Source: an uncultured Bacteroidales bacterium
GTDB lineage: Bacteria > Bacteroidota > Bacteroidia > Bacteroidales > P3
DNA: 64,000 nucleotides
Reading direction: 5' to 3'
NCBI GenBank assembly: GCA_900316515.1
Contig: ONDE01000004.1
Location: 1-64,000, forward strand
Shown: positions 9,192-17,719 of the stretch, piece by piece
How positions within the stretch are numbered: the stretch's first letter is position 1
Layout: each line of letters starts with the position of its first letter
Made by a program: the position numbers and the translations under genes
Notes under the pieces: generated by a model
What the model was told of the DNA's origin: nothing
Databases searched by the model: none
Seen by the model: the letters and a program-made list of their open reading frames with translations, nothing else

Positions 9192-10211
9192 ATGCAGAAA
9201 GTGACACTTGGTAAGAGCGGCCTCGTGGTGCCGCGCAACGGTTTCGGGGCCCTGCCCATACAGCGCATCAGTCAGGCCGATGCCGTGAAGCTTATCCTCC
9301 GCGCCCTCGACGGCGGCATGTACTATTTCGACACCGCCCGCTTCTACACCGACAGCGAGGAGAAACTCGGCGTCGCCCTACGCGGTCGTCGCCACGAGGT
9401 GATTATAAGCACCAAGACTGGCGCCACCACAGCCGAAGGGTTCTGGAAAGATCTCCACACCAGCCTTCGCCTGCTGCAATCCGACTATGTCGACCTCTAC
9501 CAGTTCCACAACCCTGCTTTCTGCCCCCGTCCCGGCGACGGCAGCGGACTCTACGAAGCCATGCAGGAGGCTGTGCGTCAGGGTAAAGTGCGCCACATCG
9601 GCATCACCAACCACCGCCAGCGTGTCGCCATAGAAGCCATCGAAAGCGGACTCTACGAGACACTGCAATATCCCTTCTCCTATCTCGCCACCCAGGCCGA
9701 CCTCGATATCGTGCGCCGCACCCTCGACGCCAACATGGGCTTCATCTGCATGAAAGGCCTCTCCGGCGGCCTCATCACCCACTCCGCCATTGCCTATGCA
9801 TGGCTGGCGCAGTATGAAGTGGCTCCCATCTGGGGCATCCAGAAAGAAAGCGAGCTTGACGAATGGCTCAGCTATCAGGACAATCCGCCCGTGCTCACCG
9901 ACGAGATGCGCGCGCAGATAGAAACCGACCGCCGCGAGCTCTGCGGCAACTTCTGCCGCGGTTGCGGCTACTGCCAGCCCTGCACCGTCGGCATACAGAT
10001 ACAGGACTGCAACCGCATGTCACTCTTCCTCCAGCGTGCGCCACACAGTGTATACGTCACAGACGACTGGCGCCGCGAAATGGACAAAATCGACCTCTGT
10101 GTCCACTGCGACCTCTGCAAAACCCGTTGCCCCTACGGCCTCGACATCCCCAACCTCCTCGTCAAGAACAAACAAGACTTCGACAAAGTGTGGAGCAAAA
10201 AACTCTTATGA
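9192..10211 (+). CDS. Aldo/keto reductase with C-terminal 4Fe-4S motifs
   Basis: The 339-residue protein has an AKR TIM barrel (VPRNGFGALPIQRI, YFDTARFYTDSEEKLG, DLYQFHNP, GKVRHIGITNH). The C-terminus carries two cysteine clusters: CRGCGYCQPC at about residue 255 and CVHCDLCKTRCP at about 305. This matches the Fe-S-linked AKR subfamily widespread in anaerobes, whose physiological substrates are mostly unknown. Its stop overlaps the trmO start by 4 bases. The ATG at 9192 directly begins the conserved N-terminal strand. Confidence 0.85.
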   Translation: MQKVTLGKSGLVVPRNGFGALPIQRISQADAVKLILRALDGGMYYFDTARFYTDSEEKLGVALRGRRHEVIISTKTGATTAEGFWKDLHTSLRLLQSDYVDLYQFHNPAFCPRPGDGSGLYEAMQEAVRQGKVRHIGITNHRQRVAIEAIESGLYETLQYPFSYLATQADLDIVRRTLDANMGFICMKGLSGGLITHSAIAYAWLAQYEVAPIWGIQKESELDEWLSYQDNPPVLTDEMRAQIETDRRELCGNFCRGCGYCQPCTVGIQIQDCNRMSLFLQRAPHSVYVTDDWRREMDKIDLCVHCDLCKTRCPYGLDIPNLLVKNKQDFDKVWSKKLL

Positions 10212-11050
10212 ATGTCATCGCACATATCGAGACACCCTTCAAGGAGAAGTTCGGCGTCCCCCGTCAGGCCGGACTCGTCGACTATGAGGCCCGCATAGTC
10301 TTCCAGCCCCAATACCGTGTGGCCGAAGCCGTCCGCGGCATCGAAGAATTCGACTACCTCTGGCTCATCTGGCTTTTCCACTTGAACGACCGTAAAGTCG
10401 AAAAGCCTAAAGGTCTAAAAGTCGAAAAGCCTAAAGGTGACCATGAACTTTCCGCCTCTTCGACACTTCGACATTTGGACCCTCCAACTCTTCGACTTTC
10501 CGACTCTTCGACTCTTCGACATTTTGACCCTCCAACTCTTCGACCCTTCGACTTTTCGTCTCTTCGACTTTTCGACTCTCCAACTTGGAGCCCCACCGTC
10601 CGCCCCCCACGCCTCGGGGGCAACCGCAGGGTGGGCGTCTTCGCCACTCGCAGCCCCTTCCGCCCCAACCCCATCGGCCTCTCCTCAGTCCGTCTGCTGC
10701 GTGTCGACCCAGGCCCTGTCCTCGTCGTCTCCGGCGCCGACCTCGTCGACGGCACCCCCATCCTCGACATCAAACCCTACATCCCTTACGCCGACAGCCA
10801 CCCCGGCGCCCGTTCCGGTTTCGCCTCCGAAGCCCCCCAACGTCTCGAGGTCATTGTGCCGCAGGCCATTGCCCGCTCTCTGCCCCCCTCGCTCCTTCAA
10901 CCCTTGGTCGATACTATCGCCCAAGACCCTCGGCCCCACTATCAGCATGACCCCGACCGCCATTATGCCATGATCTTCGCAGACTTCGAGGCCCTCTTCT
11001 CTGTCGTTGGCAACCAAGCTACAATACTCCGTATTGTTAAAAAAAGTTAA
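10208..11050 (+). CDS. trmO: tRNA N6-threonylcarbamoyladenosine methyltransferase TrmO, with a large repeat insert
   Basis: TrmO (TsaA/YaeB family) methylates t6A37 in ANN-reading tRNAs with SAM. The family core is plain: an N-terminal IAHIETPFKEKFGVPRQ, then YLWLIWLFHLN, then VRPPRLGGNRRVGVFATRSPFRPNPIGLS. About 65 residues (61-128) are inserted exactly between FHLN and the VRPP block, where relatives have only a few residues. The insert is encoded by 8-base repeat units and is rich in Thr, Leu, Arg, Asp and Pro. The start ATG at 10208 overlaps the preceding stop. Whether the protein folds with this loop is unclear. Confidence 0.85.
   Translation: MNVIAHIETPFKEKFGVPRQAGLVDYEARIVFQPQYRVAEAVRGIEEFDYLWLIWLFHLNDRKVEKPKGLKVEKPKGDHELSASSTLRHLDPPTLRLSDSSTLRHFDPPTLRPFDFSSLRLFDSPTWSPTVRPPRLGGNRRVGVFATRSPFRPNPIGLSSVRLLRVDPGPVLVVSGADLVDGTPILDIKPYIPYADSHPGARSGFASEAPQRLEVIVPQAIARSLPPSLLQPLVDTIAQDPRPHYQHDPDRHYAMIFADFEALFSVVGNQATILRIVKKS
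10393..10590. repeat. Inverted octamer-array element within trmO
   Basis: The left arm has AAAGTCGA/AAAGCCTA units and the right arm has CGACTCTT units, so the two arms are partly complementary. Bases 10393-10488 are nearly identical to 11595-11690, showing a dispersed 96-base element. Confidence 0.85.
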
Positions 11051-11089
11051 TCCCGACAGCAAAGCGCCATCATCTGCATCTATAGGACA

Positions 11090-11620
11090 ATGAGCATCGA
11101 TTATGCACAGATGGTCCAAGGCTGCCGCCACCATAAGCCGGCTGCGCAACGTGCACTCTACGACGAGTTCGCCCCCATGGTGTTGGGTATTTGCCGTCGC
11201 TATGCCGCCTCGCGCGACGAAGCCGACGACCTCATGCAGGACAGCTTTGTACGTGTCTTCGAAAAAATAGGCACCCTCCGCGATACCGCCAAACTGCAAG
11301 GGTGGATTTATAGCACAACCGTCAACATCTGCCTCATGCACCTGCGTAAAAAAAATCGGCTCATCCTCGGCGACGATATCGACAGCTATAGCCGCGAAGA
11401 AGTCGACCTGCCCTACACCGAAGCCGAAATCGTCGAAGCCATGGACAGCGTCACCCCGGCGCAACGTCTTGTCTTCAACCTCTGCTGCGTCGAGGAGATG
11501 GACTTCCGGCAGGTCGCCGCAAAACTCAACTGCAGCGAGTCCAATGTCAGAGGTCTCCTCTCCCGTGCCCGTGCCTGCATGAGAGAATATTTGATAAAGT
11601 CGAAAAGCCTAAAGGTCTAA
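11090..11620 (+). CDS. ECF-type RNA polymerase sigma factor
   Basis: The 176-residue protein has sigma region 2 (RALYDEFAPMVLGICRRY, DEADDLMQDSFVRVF) and region 4 (LNCSESNVRGLLSRARACMRE), with no other domains. It probably directs polymerase to a small regulon when freed from a membrane partner; the next gene, with one membrane helix, is a candidate partner. The last residues (LIKSKSLKV) are encoded by the first units of the dispersed 96-base repeat, so the repeat supplies the stop codon. Confidence 0.88.
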   Translation: MSIDYAQMVQGCRHHKPAAQRALYDEFAPMVLGICRRYAASRDEADDLMQDSFVRVFEKIGTLRDTAKLQGWIYSTTVNICLMHLRKKNRLILGDDIDSYSREEVDLPYTEAEIVEAMDSVTPAQRLVFNLCCVEEMDFRQVAAKLNCSESNVRGLLSRARACMREYLIKSKSLKV

Positions 11621-11690
11621 AAGTCGATGAGCCGGAGGGTGGCCATGAACTTTTCTACTCTTCGACACTTCGACATTTGGACCCTCCAAC
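11595..11690. repeat. Second copy of the 96-base dispersed repeat
   Basis: It is the same length as 10393-10488 and nearly identical to it. It overlaps the sigma factor's last codons and fills the space up to the next gene. Confidence 0.85.
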
Positions 11691-11700
11691 ACGAAAAAAA

Positions 11701-12579
11701 ATGAAACACAACGATATGGATTGGAAAAACTTCAAAGTACAACCTCAAGACGATTTCTTCGACAAGATAGCCCACCGCCTTCGTGTCCGTCGCGCCTGGC
11801 GTATCGGTGCTCTCGGTGCCGGTGTGGCTTTCGTGGCTGTCGCCCTATTGCTCCTCGCTCCCACCGGGGCCGACAAAAACGTCAGCAGTGTCAATCAAGC
11901 TGTTGTTGCAGAGGCACCTGCTATGAGTCAGGATGTGGTGGAACAGCAGGTTGTCACCAATTCTGAGGCTCTACAGAGTATGCGACAGCAAACTGTTGTG
12001 GCCCCTCAGCAGTCGCTAATGGTACAGGGCGACGAGATTGGAAATGATGCCAGAACTTGGAACCTGGAACTTGGAACCTGGAACTTGGAACCTAGTTCAG
12101 TCAGTGACGAAACAGATATGGCTAATATCCTCCCGCGCACTTCGCTCGAAGTAAAGCCCATCGTTGAGCAGCAGATGATGGTTTGCACACCAGTCCTTTT
12201 GGCAACAGTCAACGATTCCGTGAAGCCCGATATCGTGATTGAAACACCCGATGCTTCACCCAAGTCCGGCGAGCCACAGCCAGAACCCTACCATGAAGAC
12301 AACCTCATCTGGGTGCCCAACATCATAATCCCCGACGGCGACATCGACGAAAACCGCTACTTCCGTATCGTCACATCCTCCCCCGTCACCGACTTCAACA
12401 TCCACATCTACAATCGCGGCGGTCGCCTCCTCTTCGACAGCAACGACCCATCGTTCACTTGGAACGCCACCCACAACGGTATGCCCCTCCCTCAGGGCGC
12501 CTATGTCTATGTGGCAACCTTCCGTGACTCCGACGGCACCCCCCGCCAGCAAACCGGTACCGTAACAGTGGTGAGGTGA
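11701..12579 (+). CDS. Single-span membrane protein with gliding-motility-type C-terminal domain, possible anti-sigma partner
   Basis: The 292-residue product has a short N-terminal cytoplasmic part, a transmembrane helix (about residues 28-52), a low-complexity periplasmic linker, and from about 205 a domain like the gliding-motility-associated/CHU_C C-terminal fold (VPNIIIPDGD, NIHIYNRGGRLLFDSND, LPQGAYVYVATFRDSDG). I start at the ATG at 11701 because the alternative TTG at 11677 lies in repeat DNA. In the linker, 12053-12093 encodes TWNLELGTWNLE from heptamer units. Its place right after an ECF sigma factor suggests regulation, but no classical anti-sigma zinc-binding motif is visible. Confidence 0.7.
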   Translation: MKHNDMDWKNFKVQPQDDFFDKIAHRLRVRRAWRIGALGAGVAFVAVALLLLAPTGADKNVSSVNQAVVAEAPAMSQDVVEQQVVTNSEALQSMRQQTVVAPQQSLMVQGDEIGNDARTWNLELGTWNLEPSSVSDETDMANILPRTSLEVKPIVEQQMMVCTPVLLATVNDSVKPDIVIETPDASPKSGEPQPEPYHEDNLIWVPNIIIPDGDIDENRYFRIVTSSPVTDFNIHIYNRGGRLLFDSNDPSFTWNATHNGMPLPQGAYVYVATFRDSDGTPRQQTGTVTVVR

Positions 12580-12640
12580 CTGCTGATGATTGTATTACAG
12601 ACGTTTGTATATATTCTTCTTCTATATAAAAAAAAAGTTG

Positions 12641-12648
12641 TAATTTTG
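12641..12648 (+). promoter_or_regulatory. -7 element of the RNase P RNA promoter
   Basis: TAATTTTG matches the Bacteroidota TAnnTTTG element and lies 12 bases upstream of the inferred RNA 5' end. No clean -33 TTTG is visible. Confidence 0.6.
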
Positions 12649-12659
12649 CAGCCCGAAAT

Positions 12660-13022
12660 GGCAGGGACTGTTCTATCGCTGGGCCTTCGGGCCGAGAGGA
12701 AAGTCCGGGCAGCACGAGCCACCATGCTTCCTAACCGGAAGGGGTTTGGTTTGTAAAAATCGAACCACAGAGAGCGCCACAGAAAACATACCGCCATTGT
12801 TTATGGCAAGGGTGAAAACGCGGGGTAAGAGCCCACGACGCGACCGGGCGACCGGCACGATGGCAAGCCTCATGGGCTGAAAGACCATGTATACCAATCT
12901 GTCGCAAGACAACAAGCTGGCTCGCTTGTATAGGTTGGGGGGTAGGTTGATTGAGACCGTCGGCGACGGCGGCCCTAGATTGATGATAGGACACGACAGA
13001 ACCCGGCTTATAGGTCCTTGCC
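12660..13022 (+). ncRNA. rnpB: RNase P RNA, class A
   Basis: This is the catalytic RNA that matures tRNA 5' ends. The universal 5' segment GAGGAAAGTCCGGGC is at about 12694-12708 and the matching 3' segment ACAGAACCCGGCTTATAGG lies near 12997-13015. The first nine bases (12660-12668) pair with the last nine (13014-13022) as helix P1. A run of six T follows at 13023-13028 and may terminate transcription. Several ORFs on the opposite strand here are spurious. Confidence 0.96.
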
Positions 13023-13042
13023 TTTTTTGAAACGACTGTGAG

Positions 13043-13867
13043 ATGAAGAACAACAGATATAGAAGAACTCTCATCGTGGCGGCAGCCCTGCTTGTCGCCG
13101 CCTGCTCCGGGCAGTATGTGGGTATGCCGCGCGCCGAAGTGCTCGACTACCAAAGTGGCGGTACTTATGGATCGCTCTATAACCTGGCATCTGCCTATGC
13201 CGAGAGCATCAACACCGCTGTCAAGCAGGACACCCTTCATCCCGGCATGTATGCCGAATATGGCGTCGCCCTTGCACTCATGGGGCACGACGGCGAGGCC
13301 TGCCGCATGCTCAACGCCGAGGTGAAGGCTTTCCCCCAGAGCCGCTATATGGTGCGCCGCATCAAAGAACGCCTGCTGCCGTCGATGGTCGACGACACCC
13401 TCGCCCCGCAGGCCGACACCGCCGACATCCTCAAGCTGCAGTCGTGGGCCTACGACTCCATCACCATGCTCAAACCCCTGCCACGCATCGCCGCAGTAAT
13501 CGACAGCACCGACAGCGTCAGCATAAGCCGCCAGACGCCTGTGGATTCTGTCGAATACCCTGTGCGCCTCACCGCCAACCAGAAACGCGAGCTTCTGGCC
13601 GAAGAACAAGCCAAGGAAGCCGCCCGCCTGAAGTTTGTCGAAGATTCCATCGCCGCCGAAAAACAGGCGAAGATAGATGCCCGCAAGCAGGCCAAACTCG
13701 ACAAGAAGAAGGCGAAAAAGGAGAAAGAAAAGGCCAAGAAACAGGCCGACAAGGAAAAGAAACGTATCGCCAAGGAGAAGGCCAAACAGCGTGAGCAAGA
13801 AAAACAGCGCAAGGCTGCCGAGCGTAAGGCCCAACAGGAAGCTGCCCGTAAAAACAAGAAGTCATGA
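13043..13867 (+). CDS. DUF4810-type lipoprotein with a charged coiled-coil tail
   Basis: The 274-residue product has a lipoprotein signal (VAAC at about residues 17-20). It then has the DUF4810 pattern (YGSLYNLASAYAES, LHPGMYAEYGVALALMGHDGEA, FPQSRYMVRRI) over about 30-110. From about 185 on it is a Lys/Glu/Ala-rich helix likely to form a coiled coil. It overlaps the DUF799 gene by 4 bases. These two families usually travel with a CsgG-like lipoprotein as a three-gene unit; no CsgG gene is adjacent here (rnpB lies upstream). The molecular function is not known. Confidence 0.75.
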   Translation: MKNNRYRRTLIVAAALLVAACSGQYVGMPRAEVLDYQSGGTYGSLYNLASAYAESINTAVKQDTLHPGMYAEYGVALALMGHDGEACRMLNAEVKAFPQSRYMVRRIKERLLPSMVDDTLAPQADTADILKLQSWAYDSITMLKPLPRIAAVIDSTDSVSISRQTPVDSVEYPVRLTANQKRELLAEEQAKEAARLKFVEDSIAAEKQAKIDARKQAKLDKKKAKKEKEKAKKQADKEKKRIAKEKAKQREQEKQRKAAERKAQQEAARKNKKS

Positions 13868-14622
13868 AGCGCACACATATCATACTGCTCATCGCTCTGC
13901 CGTTGGCATTGTTGGCTGGCTGCAAGGGCGAGAAGCGCATCACCAAATACACGGAACTCTACAGCGAACGCCCGTCCACGGTATATGTGGTGCCGGTAAA
14001 CGACGTGTCGCCCCGTCGGGCTGTCCGCGAGACCGCCGACTCGGTCTACAACGCCTCGCTCAATGTTGCAGCACGCCAGCTCTACCTCACGGCTTCCGAC
14101 CCGCTGACCAGTCATGGATACTACACCATGGGACCTCTGGCATCGGCACAGCTGGCAGCCACCGAGACCCGCTCGGGCAAGCAACTCCGCAACGAAAACA
14201 TCAACGACCTGTACACCGACCTTGGCATCGACGCTGTGCTCTTCATCGACCTCCTCTCATGGAGCAACACCTCCAACACGTGGAGCGTGGAGGCCGAATA
14301 TGTCATGCGTTCAACCCACACGGGCGTCGAGGTGCTGCATGTGCATGTCAACGCCACCAAGATACTCCACACCGACTTCAAGGGCAATCCCAAGCCGCTG
14401 AGGGAAGATCTCGAGTTCGCCGAGAAATACGGTTGCGACCTCGAAACGGCGCAGCGCTGTCGTCTGGTGGAAATTATGAACCAATATGTGTTGCGCGACA
14501 TCCCTTCGGGCAAACGTGCCCGTCAGCGCGACGTCGAGCAGTACGTCAATTCGCATCCCGAATACTTCAAACTCCGCATCCATCGCGACGGCAGTGTGGA
14601 AATGCTTAACGACCAGCAGTAA
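13864..14622 (+). CDS. DUF799 / GNA1162-family lipoprotein
   Basis: The 252-residue product has a lipoprotein signal (LLAGC, Cys at about 20) and the family pattern: RPSTVYVVPVNDVSPRR, SHGYYTMGPLASAQL, LYTDLGIDAVLFIDLLSW. GNA1162 relatives have a TolB/CsgG-like fold and are thought to be outer-membrane-associated transport or assembly components; that role is unproven. It is translationally coupled to the DUF4810 gene (ATGA overlap). Confidence 0.8.
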   Translation: MKRTHIILLIALPLALLAGCKGEKRITKYTELYSERPSTVYVVPVNDVSPRRAVRETADSVYNASLNVAARQLYLTASDPLTSHGYYTMGPLASAQLAATETRSGKQLRNENINDLYTDLGIDAVLFIDLLSWSNTSNTWSVEAEYVMRSTHTGVEVLHVHVNATKILHTDFKGNPKPLREDLEFAEKYGCDLETAQRCRLVEIMNQYVLRDIPSGKRARQRDVEQYVNSHPEYFKLRIHRDGSVEMLNDQQ

Positions 14623-14629
14623 TAATGTG

Positions 14630-15337
14630 ATGAAAATTGAAGTATCGCTAACACCGGCCCTCTATCCATTCCGCACCTTAACCTCCGGCCACGTTACTGT
14701 GGCTATCGATGTCTTGCGAGCCACTTCGGCCGTTTGCGCCGCCTTCCAAGCCGGTTGCGACACCGTGGTGCCCCTCGACACACTGGAAGGTATCTCACGC
14801 TACCGCTCACATGGCTACCTGATAGCTGCCGAACGTGGTGGCAAAAAGGTCGACGGTGCCGAATACGGCAATTCGCCCACCGAATATCTCAGCAACGACA
14901 TGCACGGTGTTAAGTTGGCCTACAGCACCACCAACGGCACCATCAGCATCCTCCGCGGCGCCGACGCCGACATCACACTTGTCGGCGCGTTTGCCAATCT
15001 TTCGGCACTTTGTGAATACCTGAAGCACGAGAACAAAGATACCGTGTTGCTTTGTTCGGGCTGGCAGAACGATTTCTGCATTGAAGACACCCTCGTGGCA
15101 GGCGCCATCATCGAGCGGCTGCAAGGGGTGGGAGAGGCACACGGCGACGCCGCCAATATGGCACAAGCACTGTGGCAGATGGCAAAGGATAGTCCGTATG
15201 ACTATTGCCAGTGTTGCACACATGTACATCGTCTCGAAAGCTTCGGCGCCCATGCCGACATCGAGTTTGCATTCAAACAGGACACCTGTCCGGTGGTCCC
15301 GATTCTGCGAAACGGTGAATTGACACTTGATCGATGA
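14630..15337 (+). CDS. comB: 2-phosphosulfolactate phosphatase family protein
   Basis: ComB hydrolyses 2-phosphosulfolactate in the coenzyme M pathway of archaea; in most bacteria the family's real substrate is not established. The 235-residue product has VAIDVLRATSAVCAAFQAG near the N-terminus, AERGGKKVDGAEYGNSPTEY and LCSGWQNDFCIEDTLVAG, all characteristic. I use the ATG at 14630, which follows the previous stop by 7 bases and begins the conserved first strand. Its stop overlaps the PAP2 gene start by 4 bases. Confidence 0.85.
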   Translation: MKIEVSLTPALYPFRTLTSGHVTVAIDVLRATSAVCAAFQAGCDTVVPLDTLEGISRYRSHGYLIAAERGGKKVDGAEYGNSPTEYLSNDMHGVKLAYSTTNGTISILRGADADITLVGAFANLSALCEYLKHENKDTVLLCSGWQNDFCIEDTLVAGAIIERLQGVGEAHGDAANMAQALWQMAKDSPYDYCQCCTHVHRLESFGAHADIEFAFKQDTCPVVPILRNGELTLDR

Positions 15338-15969
15338 AGCGCGTACTTTCCATATTTGCGGGCCTTTTGTTGGTGTGGAGTGTCGGAGCACAGGTCGACA
15401 CCACAGGCTTGCGTCTGCGTAGTTTGAAGCCTGTGCCGCTGGCCGTTAGCCTCACTCTGGGCGGAGTGGGAACTCTGTTCACTTTCCAGCCCGAAGTCAA
15501 CAGCCTTCAAGTAGGTCTTAGAGACAATATCGTTGAGGCAGGCTGCCCGCGAATTCATGTCGACGACTATATCCAGTATCTTCCTGCGCTCACCCCCGTC
15601 ACGCTCAACATCTGTGGTGTGAAAGGCCGTCACACACTCGGCAAGCTGCTGCTGCTCGAGGGCGGCAGTTACCTGCTAGGTATGGGATGGTGCGAGGCGT
15701 TTAAATATGTTACCGCTCTCCATCGGCCCGACGGCAGTTCCTTCAACACATTCCCTTCGGGACACACCTTCAACGTTTTTTGTGGAGCAGAGATTATCCG
15801 ACGCGAATATGGCGAGGAATATCCGTGGATAGCAGTGGCCGGATACACCCTGGCCACTGTAGTGGGACTTATGCGGATATACAACAACCGCCATTGGGTG
15901 GGCGATGTCTTTGCCGGTGCAGGATTGGGTATCCTCAGTGTCACTCTAGTTTATTGGGCGTTGGACTAA
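15334..15969 (+). CDS. PAP2-family membrane phosphatase
   Basis: The 211-residue protein has the three phosphatase motifs: KYVTALHRPDG (KxxxxxxRP), PSGHT, and RIYNNRHWVGDV (RxxxxxHxxxD). These place it with lipid and undecaprenyl-pyrophosphate phosphatases. A signal sequence or first helix spans residues 1-19 and further hydrophobic segments surround the motifs, so the active site should face the periplasm. The substrate could be undecaprenyl-PP or a lipid phosphate. It is coupled to comB. Confidence 0.85.
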   Translation: MKRVLSIFAGLLLVWSVGAQVDTTGLRLRSLKPVPLAVSLTLGGVGTLFTFQPEVNSLQVGLRDNIVEAGCPRIHVDDYIQYLPALTPVTLNICGVKGRHTLGKLLLLEGGSYLLGMGWCEAFKYVTALHRPDGSSFNTFPSGHTFNVFCGAEIIRREYGEEYPWIAVAGYTLATVVGLMRIYNNRHWVGDVFAGAGLGILSVTLVYWALD

Positions 15970-15999
15970 CTTAAAATTTAGAATTCAGAAATTACAAAT

Positions 16000-17700
16000 A
16001 TGAAACTGTTCAGTAACGTAAAAGGCGACCTCTTCGGCGGCATCACCGCCGGCATCGTCGCATTGCCGTTGGCCCTTGCCTTCGGCATACAGGCCTTCTC
16101 GGGCGTCAGCGACCCGTCGGCCGCATCTATCGGAGCTTATGTCGGTCTCACCGGTGCCATGCTTCTAGGCTTCTTTGCAGCCCTTTTCGGCGGCACCCAC
16201 AGCCAGATCAGCGGCCCTACCGGTCCTATGACCGTTGTCACCGCAACCCTTGTCACCGGAGCCTGGACGGCCAGCAACGGTAGTATCTCCGAAGTTATGC
16301 TCTCCATGGCCCTCGCCGCCATCTTCTGTGGACTGTTCCAGATACTTTTCGGTCTCATCAAGATCGGCAAGTATGTGCGCTACATCCCTTATCCCGTGCT
16401 TTCGGGCTTTATGTCGGGTATCGGCGTCATCATCATACTGCAGCAGATATATCCCCTCATCGGACAGAGTAAGGGCGGCTCGATGATTGACCTCCTCGTG
16501 GGCCTGCCAGAAGCCTTCGGCGCTATCTCGCTCACGGCACTTCTTTTGGGTATAGGAACAGTGCTCATTATCTATCTCTTCCCATTGATAACCAAGAAGG
16601 TGCCTTCCACTCTTGTGGCACTCATCGTGATGACCATCGTCTCGTTGTTCATCAATATGGAAGGCGTGGCTACCATAGGCGAGATACCCTCTGGGCTCCC
16701 GATGCCGTTCTTCGCCAAGGAAGGCGTCAGCCTTGCCGGCATCAACTGGGGCACTGTCCTTGTTGCCGCCCTCATTCCCGGCCTCACCCTTGCAGGCCTC
16801 GGTTCCATCGACACGTTGCTCACCTCTGTGGTGGCCGACAATATCACCAAGACCAAGCACAACAGCAACCGCGAACTGATAGGGCAGGGTATAGGCAATG
16901 CCATTGCCGGCCTGTTCTGCGGCCTTCCCGGCGCCGGTGCCACCATGCGTACCGTTGTCAACGTCAAGAGCGGCGGTCGCACGCAGCTCAGCGGCATGGT
17001 GCATGCCCTACTGCTGCTGGCCATCATGCTGGGACTTGGCTCGGTGGTGAAATATGTGCCGCTGTCGGTCCTCGCCGGCATCCTTATCACGGTGGGCGTT
17101 GGTATTATCGATGTCCGTGGCTTCAAGGACCTGCCCAAGATTCCGCGTGCCGACGCCGTGGTGCTCATCGTCGTCTTCCTGGTCACCGTCTTTGTTGATC
17201 TGCTCACCGCCGTCGGCATCGGCATGGTTATTGCCTGTGTGCTTTTCATGAAGCGCGCTTCCGACCTCGTCGAGGGTGGCTACAGTAGTCAGGAGATGAC
17301 CAACTTCGACAAAGAAAGCCCTTGGAACGACGAGGGCGGCATACCCGACACCGTGGCGCATAAGATTTACATCCAGCGTCTTAATGGTCCCATCTTCTTC
17401 GGCACCATCAACAAGTTCAAGGATGTAATGCAGACCGTCCCAGAAGATGCCAAGATAGTCATCATTCGTATGCGTCTTGTCTCGTTCATGGATCAGAGCG
17501 GACTCTATGCTATGGAAGAGGCCATCAAAGACCTGCAGGCCCGCGGTGTGCAGGTGCTTATGACCATCATCCAGCCGCAGCCGATGTACATGCTCACCAC
17601 CCACAAGGTCATTCCCGGCGTCGTCCCCGAAGACCACACCTTCAAGACCTTCGAGGAATGTACAAAATTCCTCTCGGAGGAATTGGAAGCTAAAAAGTAA
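16000..17700 (+). CDS. SulP-family anion transporter with STAS domain
   Basis: The 566-residue inner-membrane protein starts with the SulP signature GDLFGGITAGIVALPLALAFGIQAF split over the first helices. It has around a dozen hydrophobic segments to about residue 415 and ends in a cytoplasmic STAS domain (about 445-560, VSFMDQSGLYAMEEA). Relatives carry sulfate, bicarbonate or dicarboxylates; the sequence alone does not decide which. The last codons (EAKK) run into the AGCTAAA/AACTAAA heptamer array that fills the gap to the next gene. Confidence 0.9.
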   Translation: MKLFSNVKGDLFGGITAGIVALPLALAFGIQAFSGVSDPSAASIGAYVGLTGAMLLGFFAALFGGTHSQISGPTGPMTVVTATLVTGAWTASNGSISEVMLSMALAAIFCGLFQILFGLIKIGKYVRYIPYPVLSGFMSGIGVIIILQQIYPLIGQSKGGSMIDLLVGLPEAFGAISLTALLLGIGTVLIIYLFPLITKKVPSTLVALIVMTIVSLFINMEGVATIGEIPSGLPMPFFAKEGVSLAGINWGTVLVAALIPGLTLAGLGSIDTLLTSVVADNITKTKHNSNRELIGQGIGNAIAGLFCGLPGAGATMRTVVNVKSGGRTQLSGMVHALLLLAIMLGLGSVVKYVPLSVLAGILITVGVGIIDVRGFKDLPKIPRADAVVLIVVFLVTVFVDLLTAVGIGMVIACVLFMKRASDLVEGGYSSQEMTNFDKESPWNDEGGIPDTVAHKIYIQRLNGPIFFGTINKFKDVMQTVPEDAKIVIIRMRLVSFMDQSGLYAMEEAIKDLQARGVQVLMTIIQPQPMYMLTTHKVIPGVVPEDHTFKTFEECTKFLSEELEAKK

Positions 17701-17718
17701 AAGCTAAAAACTAAAAAC
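17686..17718. repeat. Heptamer array at the 3' end of the SulP gene
   Basis: Units AGCTAAA, AAGTAAA, AGCTAAA, AACTAAA run from the last codons through the stop to just before the next ATG. Confidence 0.75.
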
Positions 17719-17719
17719 T

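Noticed and set aside
12673..13834. Minus-strand ORFs across the RNase P RNA region
   Set aside because: The conserved RNase P segments and P1 pairing show that this is an RNA gene.
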